The notes under the pieces are model-generated. The model searched no databases, was not told the DNA's origin, and saw only the letters and a list, made by a program, of their open reading frames with translations. Shown in pieces: positions 1 to 6,533 of a stretch of DNA of 17,483 nucleotides. The number at the start of each line of letters is the position of its first letter. Within the stretch, counting starts at the first letter, position 1. The position numbers were made by a program, and so were the translations under genes. Origin of the DNA: Streptosporangiaceae bacterium (GTDB lineage: Bacteria; Actinomycetota; Actinomycetes; Streptosporangiales; Streptosporangiaceae); NCBI GenBank assembly GCA_030039095.1, contig JASHQP010000545.1, positions 1 to 17,483 of the forward strand. The letters run 5' to 3'.

Positions 1-1
1 C

Positions 2-1006
2 GAGGCGCTGCTGGGCTGCGGCGGCCTGGTCCTGGTGGCGATCTTCATCGCGGTTCACCGGATTCAGCCGTCGCTGCACAATGCGGTGCTGACCGCGGGG
101 GCGGTGTGCTGGGTCGTGGCGGACGGGCTGTGGCTGGCTGGCTGGGACATCTCCAGGTTCGTGCCCTGGCTGGCCGGGTTCCTGGTGCTGACGATCGCCG
201 GGGAGCGGCTGGAACTGTCGCGGATGACCGGGACCTCACGGCTGGGCCGCCTGCTGTTCGCCGGCGCCGCGGGCCTGTTCGCCGCGGGACTGCTGGCCTC
301 CCTGGCCACCGGCCCGGCCGGGGCCGTCTCCGGTGAGCCGGTGCCCATCGGGATCCGGGTCACCGGGGCCGGGCTGATCGCCCTGGCAGCGTGGCTGGCC
401 CGGTACGACGTCGCCCGCCGCACCATCCGCGGGCACGGCGTGACGCGGTACATGGCCGTCGCGCTGCTGACCGGCTATGCGTGGCTGGCGGTGGCCGGCG
501 GGCTGTGGGCAGGCGTTGGGCAGATGTCCGACGGGGCCGCCTACGACGCCGAACTGCACGCCATCTTCCTCGGGTTCGTCATGTCGATGATCTTCGCGCA
601 CGCCCCGGTGATCGTGCCGTCGGTGCTCGGCCGGCCGCTGCCCTACCGGTGGTATCTGTACGTCCCGCTGGTGCTGCTGCACGTCTCGCTGGCGCTACGC
701 CTGGCCGGCGGGGACTGGGCGGGAAACATCGATGCGTGGCAGTGGGGGGGCTCGGTCAACGAGGTTGCGATCTTGCTGTTCCTGGTCATGGCCGCGGTGC
801 TGGTGATCCGTTCCCGGCGCACCGGGCGCCGGCCTCCGCGGCTGCCGCAGACCGCGCCCGGCGGGCCGTCGCCCGGCGCTCCCGGCGACTTGTCACGCCC
901 AGTCCTGTCTGGTGATCCGGGGCATGAGCGGGACTCTTCCCACTCGCCCCGGGCCGCGAAGAGCAGCGGCCCGGACCTGGATTGCCAGAAGACGCGGCGT
1001 TCGTGA
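2..1006 (+). CDS. Multi-pass membrane protein, 5'-partial (NnrS-like, tentative)
   Basis: The reading frame is open from the left edge, so the true start lies outside the window; the first in-window GTG at 35 is not needed. The visible part is a run of about eight hydrophobic helices (for example around AGFLVLTIAGERLEL, LLTGYAWLAVAGGLWAGVG, AIFLGFVMSMIFAHAPVIVP, WYLYVPLVLLHVSLALRLAG, VAILLFLVMAAVLVI). It ends in a Pro/Arg/Ser-rich cytoplasmic tail of about 70 residues. Histidines lie in or next to the helices (HAIFLGF, FAHAP, LLHVSL), as in haem- or copper-linked membrane proteins. The helix plan recalls NnrS-type proteins found beside denitrification genes, but I cannot assign the family from sequence alone. 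The protein is certainly integral to the membrane; the function is unproven. Confidence 0.75.
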   Translation, partial: EALLGCGGLVLVAIFIAVHRIQPSLHNAVLTAGAVCWVVADGLWLAGWDISRFVPWLAGFLVLTIAGERLELSRMTGTSRLGRLLFAGAAGLFAAGLLASLATGPAGAVSGEPVPIGIRVTGAGLIALAAWLARYDVARRTIRGHGVTRYMAVALLTGYAWLAVAGGLWAGVGQMSDGAAYDAELHAIFLGFVMSMIFAHAPVIVPSVLGRPLPYRWYLYVPLVLLHVSLALRLAGGDWAGNIDAWQWGGSVNEVAILLFLVMAAVLVIRSRRTGRRPPRLPQTAPGGPSPGAPGDLSRPVLSGDPGHERDSSHSPRAAKSSGPDLDCQKTRRS

Positions 1007-1073
1007 GTAGTGATCTCCCGGTGAAGTCACGGGCAGACGGGTGTGCCGCCGAGCTGTGCTGCGGTACCTTCCT

Positions 1074-1105
1074 CCCGGGCCCGGCACGGCGATGCCGGGC
1101 CCGGG
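1074..1105. terminator. Bidirectional hairpin terminator
   Basis: A perfect 13-bp inverted repeat (CCCGGGCCCGGCA / TGCCGGGCCCGGG) encloses a six-base loop. It sits between the convergent ends of the membrane protein gene and fdxA. There is no clear U-tract, as is usual for terminators in high-GC actinobacteria. Confidence 0.7.
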
Positions 1106-1199
1106 AAGGCGGCGGCTGTTGCCGGCGCGCGGCCTGCCGCAGCGAGGGTCCGGATCCGTTCTTCCCCCGTCGGGCCGAACGGGCCGCCGCGCTGGCGAA

Positions 1200-1550
1200 T
1201 CAGGAGACGGCCTCGCGCTTGGGGTGAGAGGAGACCAGTTCGGTATCCGCCCCGATGACGCCGGCCCTCGCGGCGCCGCCGGGCGAGCCGAGCGGCTCGC
1301 CGCGGCCGGGCAGCGGCTCGGCGAAGAACCGGGCGTTGTCGTCCAGGTAGGGCTCCAGATCGGATGGCAGGTCGTCCTCGTAGTAGATCGCCTCGACCGG
1401 GCAGACCGGTTCGCATGCCCCGCAGTCCACGCACTCGTCGGGGTGGATGTACAGCGAGCGGGCTCCCTCGTAGATGCAGTCGACCGGGCATTCGTCGACG
1501 CAGGAACGGTCCAGGACGTCGATGCACGGCTCGCCGATGACGTAGGTCAA
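1200..1550 (-). CDS. fdxA: Seven-iron ferredoxin, FdxA type
   Basis: This is a small soluble electron carrier with one [3Fe-4S] and one [4Fe-4S] cluster. The ligand pattern is complete. C9, C17 and C50 match the 3Fe ligands of the Azotobacter FdI family; C21, C40, C43 and C46 match the 4Fe ligands; C25 is the extra cysteine of the family. At 116 residues it is the usual 105-120 residue FdxA with a variable C-terminal tail. The start is TTG at 1550, preceded by a GGGAAG ribosome site; the conserved N-terminus TYVIGEPC fixes it. FdxA is hypoxia-induced in mycobacteria (DosR regulon), but no DosR box was seen here. The gene stands alone, with its own promoter and a hairpin-bearing leader. Confidence 0.95.
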   Translation of the reverse strand: MTYVIGEPCIDVLDRSCVDECPVDCIYEGARSLYIHPDECVDCGACEPVCPVEAIYYEDDLPSDLEPYLDDNARFFAEPLPGRGEPLGSPGGAARAGVIGADTELVSSHPKREAVS

Positions 1551-1611
1551 AGCTTCTTCCCTTCATTCCGGCACGCGGTCGGCGCGTTGCGCGCTACCGC
1601 ACCACGCTTCG

Positions 1612-1631
1612 GCGGTCGGACGGCCGACCGC
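1612..1631 (-). promoter_or_regulatory. Hairpin in the fdxA 5' leader
   Basis: GCGGTCGG and CCGACCGC form an 8-bp perfect stem around four bases. It lies between the predicted fdxA promoter (-10 at 1654-1659) and the TTG start at 1550, so it would be in the mRNA leader. A role in mRNA stability or attenuation is only inference. Confidence 0.4.
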
Positions 1632-1635
1632 ACTT

Positions 1636-1672
1636 CCTAACTTTTTCACAGTTATTATAGTTGAAACTAGCT
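1636..1672 (-). promoter_or_regulatory. AT-rich promoter of fdxA
   Basis: On the minus strand a perfect TATAAT (1659-1654) lies in an AT island, with no good -35 box at 17 bp, which suggests an activator. Imperfect arms TTTCA and TGAAA flank the -10 box. The leader to the TTG start would be about 95 nt. Confidence 0.5.
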
Positions 1673-2165
1673 GTGCCGGGATGCTGGCTCGCCCGAAAGC
1701 CCTAGTGATCGGCGCCGGGGCCCGGTAACGCACCCACGGAACTTCCTCCCTTTCCCGTGGTGGACGATGGCGCGCCGCAGCAGGCCCTCCACCGGCTCAC
1801 CCGCGGGCAGCAGCGGCGCCAGCAGGCTGTGACCATCCGGGCTGGCATGACCGCTTCAGCCCTCACGCACTCCTCGCCGCCGGGGCTGGCACAGACGTTC
1901 ATCCGCACCGCCCCGGCTCTGCCGGGCCCAACGTCCCAACTCGCAGCACCACCGCGCCGAAGCTGACTCCTCGCCGGTTCCCTTGCGATGCAATATTGAG
2001 ATATTATTTATTAGATCTCTAGTTTTAACAAGGGACCGGCGGCATTGGAAAGCGCGCCGCCGTCGCGCCGAGATGTAGCTGGGAGCTGGGGCACACGCGC
2101 GAGGGGTTTCGGGCCGCGCTGTAAACCGCCGCCGGATCGTCGCCACGGAGGTCGGAAGGGAGCCG
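1673..2165. other. Gene-poor intergenic stretch with AT island
   Basis: I see no convincing gene here. Short open frames exist on both strands (for example 1757-1966 plus and 1702-1908 minus), but their compositions look non-coding and match no family I know. An AT-rich island at 1989-2030 contains GAGAT and ATCTC arms 12 bp apart. It also holds a possible plus-strand promoter (TTGAGA, 18 bp, TAGTTT), which would leave a leader of about 135 nt before the DUF3040 gene. Confidence 0.4.
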
Positions 2166-2498
2166 ATGACGATGTTTCCGGCAAGCCAACAGCGTGAGCT
2201 GTCCCAGATCGCAGACGGACTGCGCGCCGACGACCGCCAGTTCGCCAGGCGGATGGTCGTGCGGGAAGGCGTGCTGCGCTGGGTGGCGCCCGGGCGGCAG
2301 GAGTTCCTGCTGCTCCTGGCCGCGGCGGGCATCCTGGCGGTCACCCTGTTCGGCTGCGCGCGAGTGCTCGTGCGATGGCTCGCGGCCGCCGCCAGCGCCG
2401 TGCTCTTCCCCGACGCCGGGGACCTGCTGATCGTGGGCGCGAAGGTCCGGCCAGGCTGGAGCGACGTGCAGCGCCATCCAGGCTCGAGCGCTCCGTGA
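2166..2498 (+). CDS. DUF3040-like small membrane protein
   Basis: This 110-residue protein has an N-terminal segment (residues 6-30, SQQRELSQIADGLRADDRQF) matching the start of DUF3040 proteins, which typically read LSExExRxLxxIExxLxxDDPxFA. One hydrophobic helix follows at about residues 47-65 (FLLLLAAAGILAVTLFGCA), with a second weakly hydrophobic stretch near 70-80. The ATG at 2166 has a good GGAAGGGAG ribosome site and keeps the conserved segment; the next ATG is two codons later. DUF3040 proteins are actinobacterial membrane proteins of unknown role. The C-terminal 40 residues are not conserved as far as I can tell. Nothing adjacent is clearly co-transcribed. Confidence 0.7.
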   Translation: MTMFPASQQRELSQIADGLRADDRQFARRMVVREGVLRWVAPGRQEFLLLLAAAGILAVTLFGCARVLVRWLAAAASAVLFPDAGDLLIVGAKVRPGWSDVQRHPGSSAP

Positions 2499-2620
2499 CG
2501 CGGCCTGCTGGGGCGGCCTCAGCCGGGGTGACACTCACCGGCCGCCCAGCCGGGCCACGCCGGTGATTACGGGCCGTCGCGCGCAGGGCCTGTCCCGACA
2601 CGCAGCCCGGCCACCGGCGG

Positions 2621-2634
2621 GTGATATAAATCAA
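2621..2634. promoter_or_regulatory. FNR/CRP-type binding site
   Basis: GTGATATAAATCAA matches the FNR consensus TTGAT-N4-ATCAA at nine of ten defined bases. A TATATG -10-like box follows on the plus strand at 2649-2654, so the site could activate transcription towards the short ORF at 2718. CRP/FNR-family regulators respond to oxygen, nitric oxide or cAMP. The exact regulator cannot be told from the site. Confidence 0.5.
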
Positions 2635-2717
2635 GTGATGAGCAGAAATATATGACGTGCGCAGGCCGGCGCGATGCGCCTGGGCCGCCGGGCTGGCCCG
2701 GCGGAGGGAGGCGGCGT

Positions 2718-2807
2718 ATGGTCATCCTCCCTGCGCGCCCGGCGTTGCTCGCCCAGTTGCTCGCCGGCGGATTCGGCAAGGATCGATCTTGCCGCCGGGC
2801 CGGATGA
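2718..2807 (+). CDS. Possible 29-residue small ORF
   Basis: An ATG preceded by a strong GGAGGGAGG ribosome site opens a frame for MVILPARPALLAQLLAGGFG and nine more residues. It lies about 60 nt downstream of the -10-like box that follows the FNR/CRP-type site. It may be a genuine small protein with a hydrophobic N-terminal half, or the surviving start of a decayed gene. I recognise no family. Confidence 0.35.
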   Translation: MVILPARPALLAQLLAGGFGKDRSCRRAG

Positions 2808-2825
2808 TCCGGACGCGGCAGCCAG

Positions 2826-3005
2826 TCAGTCGACGTCACTGTCGTCCAGGCGGGCCAGCCAGGTCGCGAGCCGGTCGACCGGGACCTCGTGTTCCGGGTT
2901 GAGGTCCACGAAGCGGCGCATATATGCGGCCAAGGTGGCGAACGTCGCCGACTCTTCTCCCCGGCGCTGCTGGAGTTCCTCGATACCCCGGTCGGTGAAG
3001 TACAT
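2826..3005 (-). CDS. DUF6104 family small protein
   Basis: The frame starts at ATG 3005 behind an AGGGAG ribosome site and encodes 59 residues. It begins MYFTDRGIEELQQRRGEE, has RRFVDLNPEHEVPVDRLATW in the middle and ends ARLDDSDVD. This closely follows a small acidic protein conserved across Streptomyces and relatives (MYFTDRGIEEL...VDLNPDFE.P.DRLATWLARLDD), annotated as DUF6104. Its function is unknown. It is soluble and probably helical. The frame is easily missed because of its length and because longer spurious frames overlap it. Confidence 0.85.
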   Translation of the reverse strand: MYFTDRGIEELQQRRGEESATFATLAAYMRRFVDLNPEHEVPVDRLATWLARLDDSDVD

Positions 3006-3104
3006 GGCTGCTCCCTGCTCTGAGGCACGGCGGCGTCAGGCTGACCGGGGCGCTATGCTCACCGTCTGGCCGAGACGGCGAGCCTTCCCGGCAGCGCGAG
3101 TCAC

Positions 3105-3160
3105 CGCCGATTATTGCCGATCATTCCTGTATCAACTGTATTTATCATCGTCAGGCCACC
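3105..3160. promoter_or_regulatory. AT-rich promoter island upstream of the DUF6104 gene
   Basis: This is an AT-rich patch in otherwise GC-rich DNA. On the minus strand TTGATA is followed after 16 bp by TAATCG, a plausible weak promoter for the DUF6104 gene. The word ATAAATACA (minus strand) also occurs, on the opposite strand relative to its gene, in the promoter island at 16904-16932. Confidence 0.35.
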
Positions 3161-3203
3161 GTCGCGGAGACCGGGAAGGCAGCCCGGGCACCGGCCGCGG
3201 TGC

Positions 3204-3695
3204 TCACGGCGTGAGCAGCACGCCGAGAGCGATGAGCGCGAGGCTGAACGCCGCTATCGCGGCCCGCAGCACGCCCGCGCTGATGGCACCCCGTCGCACG
3301 CTCGCCGACAGCTTCGCGTCGGGCTGCTGCAACGCCGCCCGCCGGATACGGGTCATCCGCCGGGCCTGCACCACGCCTGCCGCCGTGGCGCCGACCAGGC
3401 AAACCGCCAGGACGGTGGCCGCGATCAGCGTGCCGTCCCAGGCATGGCCAGCCAGCAGCGCGGCGCCGCAGCCGAGGGCCAGCGCCAGGGCGACCCCGCC
3501 GACCGGGCCGTAAGCGCGGCCCAGCCCGCGGAAGAACGCGACCCGTTCCCGTGGCTGCAGCGTCCGCTGGGCGACTCTGGCCACGACGAAAATGGCGACC
3601 AGCCCGCCGACCCAGACCGATGCGCCGAAGACCAGGAAGCCCTCCAGGGTGGCCGAGGCGGCCTGTCCCGGCGCCGCGATCCCGGCTGCCGTCAT
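3204..3695 (-). CDS. Four-helix membrane protein, CopD/DUF4149-like (tentative)
   Basis: This 163-residue protein has four predicted membrane helices, around residues 17-38 (EGFLVFGASVWVGGLVAIFVV), 65-84, 88-106 and 141-161. A basic loop (QARRMTRIRR) lies between helices three and four. The start ATG 3695 overlaps the stop of the OsmC gene as ATGA, so the two are translationally coupled. The WVGG motif in helix one recalls CopD-like and DUF4149 membrane proteins, but copper-binding residues are not evident. It is the last gene of the hemerythrin-OsmC group, so a role linked to peroxide or metal stress is only inference from context. Confidence 0.75.
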   Translation of the reverse strand: MTAAGIAAPGQAASATLEGFLVFGASVWVGGLVAIFVVARVAQRTLQPRERVAFFRGLGRAYGPVGGVALALALGCGAALLAGHAWDGTLIAATVLAVCLVGATAAGVVQARRMTRIRRAALQQPDAKLSASVRRGAISAGVLRAAIAAFSLALIALGVLLTP

Positions 3696-4138
3696 TCGGC
3701 CGGGTCGAGCGCCGCGGTCACGCCGATCTTGGCCCCGGCGAACAGCCGGGATACCGGGCACAGGGCGGCCGCCTCGTCGACAGCCTCCTGGAAGCCACGG
3801 GCGTCCATGCCCGGCACCCGGCCGCGCACCGTCAGGTCCGAGGAGACGATCGTGGGCTTGCCATCCACCTCGTCCAGGGTCACGGTCGCGGTGACCGTCA
3901 GCTGATCCGCGGTCGCGTCGTGCTCGCCGAGGCGCAGCGCCAGCGCCATCGCGAAGCAGGAGGAGTGTGCTGCGGCGGCCAGTTCCTCCGGGCTGGTCTT
4001 CCCGCCAGGTTCGGTGGTGCGTGACGCCCAGGTCACCGGCAGGCCGGCCACGGCCCCGCTGGCCGGCTGTATCGTCCCTGTGCCGTCGGCCAGCCTGCCC
4101 TCCCAGATAGTCTGTGCCGTCCGTTCCGCAATTGCCAT
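3692..4138 (-). CDS. OsmC/Ohr family peroxidase
   Basis: This cytoplasmic thiol peroxidase family reduces organic hydroperoxides. The protein is 148 residues, the normal family length. Both redox cysteines are present at positions almost identical to E. coli OsmC: C61 in AAHSSCFAMAL and C127 in AALCPVSR. The catalytic-arginine region (WASR, R40) and the conserved glutamates E51/E52 (TSPEEL) are also present. The GKTSPEELAAAAHSSCF block is closer to OsmC than to Ohr. The ATG at 4138 has AGGAGG upstream, spaced ten bases. It lies 70 bp downstream of the hemerythrin-DUF2249 gene and overlaps the following membrane protein gene, so the three probably form one operon. Confidence 0.92.
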   Translation of the reverse strand: MAIAERTAQTIWEGRLADGTGTIQPASGAVAGLPVTWASRTTEPGGKTSPEELAAAAHSSCFAMALALRLGEHDATADQLTVTATVTLDEVDGKPTIVSSDLTVRGRVPGMDARGFQEAVDEAAALCPVSRLFAGAKIGVTAALDPAE

Positions 4139-4208
4139 GACTGTCTCGCCTCCTAGTAAGTGTTGTCACTCGAGCTGCCGTGGGAATATCGCCAGGTTCG
4201 CTGCCTCG

Positions 4209-4952
4209 TCACGACTGTTCGCGCTGGGTAACCAGGACCCGCCAGTGATCGGGGCCGTCTTCCAGGTAGACGAAGCCGTAACGGCCCGGCGCGAGTTCGT
4301 CGGCCCGCTGCCAGACGGGGAGCGGGTCGCAGTGCGACCACAGTTCGACATGCTCGCCATGGCCGAGCCGCAGCAGCCGCTCTGCGGCCGCATCGGGGGC
4401 CTGGCCGGCCGGGAGCGAGTCAAGCTCGATGATCCGGCCCTCGGTCAGCGGGTACCACTCGTGAGGGTGTGCGCCCAGGGCCGTCGTCGCCGGCGCCTCG
4501 CGGCCGCCGCCGCAGCCGGCGCCCAGGACGGCCTCCTCTGTGGCAAGATGAAATTCGAGCTGGCTGAGCAGATCCCTGACCGTCGTGGCCAGCGTCGCGA
4601 GCGATCCCCCGCCGTTCCTGGCCATGAGTTCCAGTGTTTCGACGCCGGCCCGAAGGCGGGCGTGGTCGCGGACGAGGCGGCTGAAACCCGGTACATCGTC
4701 GCAGTCGGGAAACAGCAGCGTCTCCTCGTTGGCGACCTGCCGGATGATCTCCGCGCGGAGATAACCGGTCAGTGCCTCCAGTTCCCGCGCGGGCCAGCGA
4801 CCTGCCCGGGCAGCCGCCATCAAGCCCTCGGCGCGCACTGCCACCTGCGTGAGCAGCTGGCGGTGCTCCCCGGTCAGGCCCAGGCTGCGGCTCGCGGATG
4901 CACCCGCCGCTGGGCGTGCCGAGCCGTGGTGTCCCACATCAACGACCGCCAT
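4209..4952 (-). CDS. Hemerythrin-like protein with C-terminal DUF2249 domain
   Basis: Residues about 25-145 form a hemerythrin HHE four-helix domain and about 175-244 a DUF2249 domain (IIELDSLPAG...SHCDPLP...FVYLEDGPDHWRVLV). Iron-ligand candidates are H30, E76/E77, H97, H135 and E139. The usual HxxxE of the second helix reads QVANE (Q72 to E76), so one histidine ligand appears to be missing. DUF2249 often accompanies hemerythrin and nitric-oxide metabolism proteins; its function is unsettled. The start ATG 4952 has GGGAGG four bases upstream. The promoter is strong (TTGACC, 17 bp, TACAAT) and carries a perfect palindrome across the -10 box. Binding of O2, NO or iron is a family inference. 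Confidence 0.88.
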   Translation of the reverse strand: MAVVDVGHHGSARPAAGASASRSLGLTGEHRQLLTQVAVRAEGLMAAARAGRWPARELEALTGYLRAEIIRQVANEETLLFPDCDDVPGFSRLVRDHARLRAGVETLELMARNGGGSLATLATTVRDLLSQLEFHLATEEAVLGAGCGGGREAPATTALGAHPHEWYPLTEGRIIELDSLPAGQAPDAAAERLLRLGHGEHVELWSHCDPLPVWQRADELAPGRYGFVYLEDGPDHWRVLVTQREQS

Positions 4953-4972
4953 GGCGCCTCCCGTTCTTTAAC

Positions 4973-5010
4973 ACAATTTAAATTGTAATAAAGAGGCAGC
5001 TTGCGGTCAA
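4973..5010 (-). promoter_or_regulatory. Promoter with OhrR-box-like palindrome
   Basis: On the minus strand TTGACC (5010-5005), a 17-bp spacer and TACAAT (4987-4982) form a near-canonical promoter for the hemerythrin-DUF2249 gene. The perfect 14-bp palindrome ACAATTTAAATTGT (4973-4986) overlaps the -10 box. The core TACAATTTAAATTGT resembles the operator of the MarR-family organic-peroxide repressor OhrR. An OsmC peroxidase gene lies in the same predicted operon, which fits such control. Confidence 0.7.
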
Positions 5011-5070
5011 GAACCGGCTGCCCCAGGCGGAGAGGCGCGGGCCGCCGCCCTCCGCCTCCTCCCCCCGCCT

Positions 5071-5130
5071 CTTCCCCGTGCGCATCTTCTTTCCCGTGCG
5101 TGTCTTCCGTGCGCGTCTTCCCCGTGCGCC
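5071..5130. repeat. Degenerate short repeats (CTTCCCCGTGCGC)
   Basis: Four imperfect copies of a 13-18 base unit (CTTCC..CGTGCGC..) follow one another in the intergenic space between the divergent hemerythrin and Rieske genes. No function is apparent. Confidence 0.6.
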
Positions 5131-5167
5131 GAGAACTCACGGAGGCAGCCGCCGCCCAGTCCGGCAT

Positions 5168-5196
5168 TTGTGACAATAGACTAGTGTAAATATGAA
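5168..5196 (+). promoter_or_regulatory. Promoter of the Rieske gene
   Basis: TTGTGA (5168-5173) and TATGAA (5191-5196) are 17 bp apart in an AT-rich patch, about 50 bp before the Rieske start. The match is moderate. Confidence 0.45.
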
Positions 5197-5243
5197 GCGG
5201 AGCGCCGCAACGCGACGCCAGGGTGAGGGGAGGCAGCCGTCAG

Positions 5244-5615
5244 GTGACCACCGCAGTTCCAGGCACACCGGAGAGCGCCAGTGGCTGGGTGCGTGCATGC
5301 AGCCTGGCCAAGCTCGGCGAGGACAGCCCGGTGCACGTGGACATCGGGGATACCCCGGTATGCCTGGTACGCACCGGCGGCACGGTGCGCGCGGTGCGCG
5401 ATGAGTGCACACACGAGGCCGTGCCCTTGTCCGAGGGCGAGGTGGCCGACGGCGCCATCGAGTGCTGGCTGCACGGCTCGCGTTTCGACCTGGCGACAGG
5501 CCAGGTCCTTTCCCCTCCGGCGACCCGGGCGGTTGCGGTCTACGGCGCCCGGATCGAGGGCGAGGACGTTCTCGTGCGGCTGCTGGGCGATCACCGGCGC
5601 GCGGGCGGGTCGTGA
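5244..5615 (+). CDS. Rieske [2Fe-2S] ferredoxin
   Basis: This small electron carrier has a complete Rieske motif: C55-T-H57, then 16 residues, then C74-W-L-H77. Each cysteine-histidine pair holds one iron of the [2Fe-2S] cluster. The rest (SEGEVADGAIECWLHGSRFD, TGQVLSPPAT) matches stand-alone Rieske ferredoxins of the NirD/BphF type, and the length is normal at 123 residues. The GTG at 5244 is chosen because GGGGAGG lies ten bases upstream; a GTG at 5223 would overlap that ribosome site. No oxygenase is next to it. A remnant matching the C-terminus of a Rieske-type ferredoxin reductase lies at 15489-15641, but a link is speculative. Confidence 0.9.
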   Translation: MTTAVPGTPESASGWVRACSLAKLGEDSPVHVDIGDTPVCLVRTGGTVRAVRDECTHEAVPLSEGEVADGAIECWLHGSRFDLATGQVLSPPATRAVAVYGARIEGEDVLVRLLGDHRRAGGS

Positions 5616-5782
5616 CGCTGTGTGCCATCCAGGCCTGGCAGGATCTGGCGAAGCCGGGCCCTGAGGGCATTCAGATCGGCCTCGTCGAGCCCAAGGAGGC
5701 TATAGAGCTCCCAGGCCAGGGCGGCGAGAGCACTGGCATCCTCGGTCTCGTCCGCCTGGGCCAGCCGGCCGTACTGTCCGGA
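5591..5782 (-). pseudogene. Possible gene remnant overlapping the Rieske 3' end
   Basis: The minus frame between two stops reads like real protein in its middle: SALAALAWELYSLLGLDEAD followed by LNALRARLRQILPGLDG. This is an amphipathic leucine-rich helix pattern unlike the shadow frames around it. There is no ATG, GTG or TTG start in frame, and the frame ends inside the Rieske gene. It could be the C-terminal end of a small protein whose beginning was lost to a frameshift or deletion. I recognise no family. Confidence 0.3.
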
Positions 5783-5884
5783 TCAAGTGGACCTTGCTGG
5801 GGCCGAGGACCTGGGGGCCCGAAGTGCTCTGCTGCCGGAGCGCACCGTTCTGTTCACCAGCACGGCCTGTACTGCGCGCATTTA

Positions 5885-5899
5885 TATCGTGACACGATA
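5885..5899. promoter_or_regulatory. Perfect palindrome upstream of the SPW gene
   Basis: TATCGTGACACGATA is a perfect inverted repeat with a single central base. It lies in an AT patch about 50 bp before the SPW-repeat gene. It has the size and symmetry of a repressor operator. I cannot name the regulator. Confidence 0.55.
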
Positions 5900-5951
5900 G
5901 TTCGGCCTGGGCCTGCCGCGGTCATGAGCCATCCGAAGAAGGAGGACAACA

Positions 5952-6431
5952 ATGCACGTTCACCCGCTGCACCGCACAGCCGGCCCCCAGGCGGTTCCCG
6001 CCAACGGTGCCGGAACCGAGCCGGCAACTGCTCGCTCCGCGGCCGTGCCCATGGTCAGCCGGGGCCCCCTGGCCAGACCGGCACGCTTCGCCGCGACGGC
6101 CAGCATGCTCACCGGCCTGTGGGTCGCCATCTCGCCATGGTTCCTGACCTTGCAGGCCTCCCGCGGCGGCAATGCCACCGCAAACAACCTGATCGTCGGC
6201 CTCGTCGTGCTCGTTCTGGGCCTTCTTGTGATCAGCGGCGCTGGCAGCATGGACAGCCTCCGGGCCGCCGGCCTGCTGGCCGGGATCTGGCTGATCATCT
6301 CACCGTTCATCCTGGACGCGAAGGTCTCCATCACCGCGTCGATGTACTGGAGCAACATCTGGTCCGGGGCGATCATCATCGTGGCGGCCCTCGCCATGCT
6401 CGCCATGAGCCAAGCACGCACCGCGCACTAG
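5952..6431 (+). CDS. SPW-repeat membrane protein
   Basis: This 159-residue integral membrane protein has four helices, around residues 47-66, 80-96, 104-122 and 135-152. They are arranged as two SPW repeats: GLWVAISPWF in helix one (SPW at 61-63) and GIWLIISPFI in helix three (SPF at 117-119). This matches the SPW family (PF03779), whose function is unknown. A histidine/alanine-rich N-terminal tail of about 45 residues precedes helix one. The start ATG has GGAGG seven bases upstream. A palindromic operator candidate precedes it and a strong hairpin follows, so it is probably monocistronic. Confidence 0.88.
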   Translation: MHVHPLHRTAGPQAVPANGAGTEPATARSAAVPMVSRGPLARPARFAATASMLTGLWVAISPWFLTLQASRGGNATANNLIVGLVVLVLGLLVISGAGSMDSLRAAGLLAGIWLIISPFILDAKVSITASMYWSNIWSGAIIIVAALAMLAMSQARTAH

Positions 6432-6438
6432 GGGATCC

Positions 6439-6484
6439 CGGGCACATGCGGCCCGGCCCTCGGGCCGGGCCGCTGGCGTGCCCG
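6439..6484. terminator. Bidirectional hairpin terminator
   Basis: A 12-bp perfect stem (GCGGCCCGGCCC / GGGCCGGGCCGC) is extended by outer arms CGGGCAC / GTGCCCG. It sits directly after the SPW gene stop and before the convergent glycosylase gene end. No U-tract follows. Confidence 0.75.
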
Positions 6485-6533
6485 CCGCCCGCAACCGCGC
6501 ACCAGTCACCCGGCGCACCTCGCCACGGCAGCC

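Noticed and set aside
1636..1672. DosR box expected for fdxA
   Set aside because: No copy of the GGGACT..AGTCCC-type motif could be seen near fdxA or elsewhere in the intergenic regions.
2567..3028. Minus-strand frame of 153 codons
   Set aside because: It overlaps the 59-codon DUF6104 gene in another frame; only the latter matches a known family and has a proper ribosome site.
3204..4169. Single 321-codon frame covering the membrane protein and OsmC region
   Set aside because: Its first half is the OsmC gene in the wrong frame. The family-like part begins at ATG 3695, coupled to the OsmC stop.
4874..5176. Minus-strand frame with HGKEDAHGEE repeats
   Set aside because: It reads across the strong hemerythrin promoter and into that gene out of frame; the repeats come from the intergenic CGTGCGC tract.
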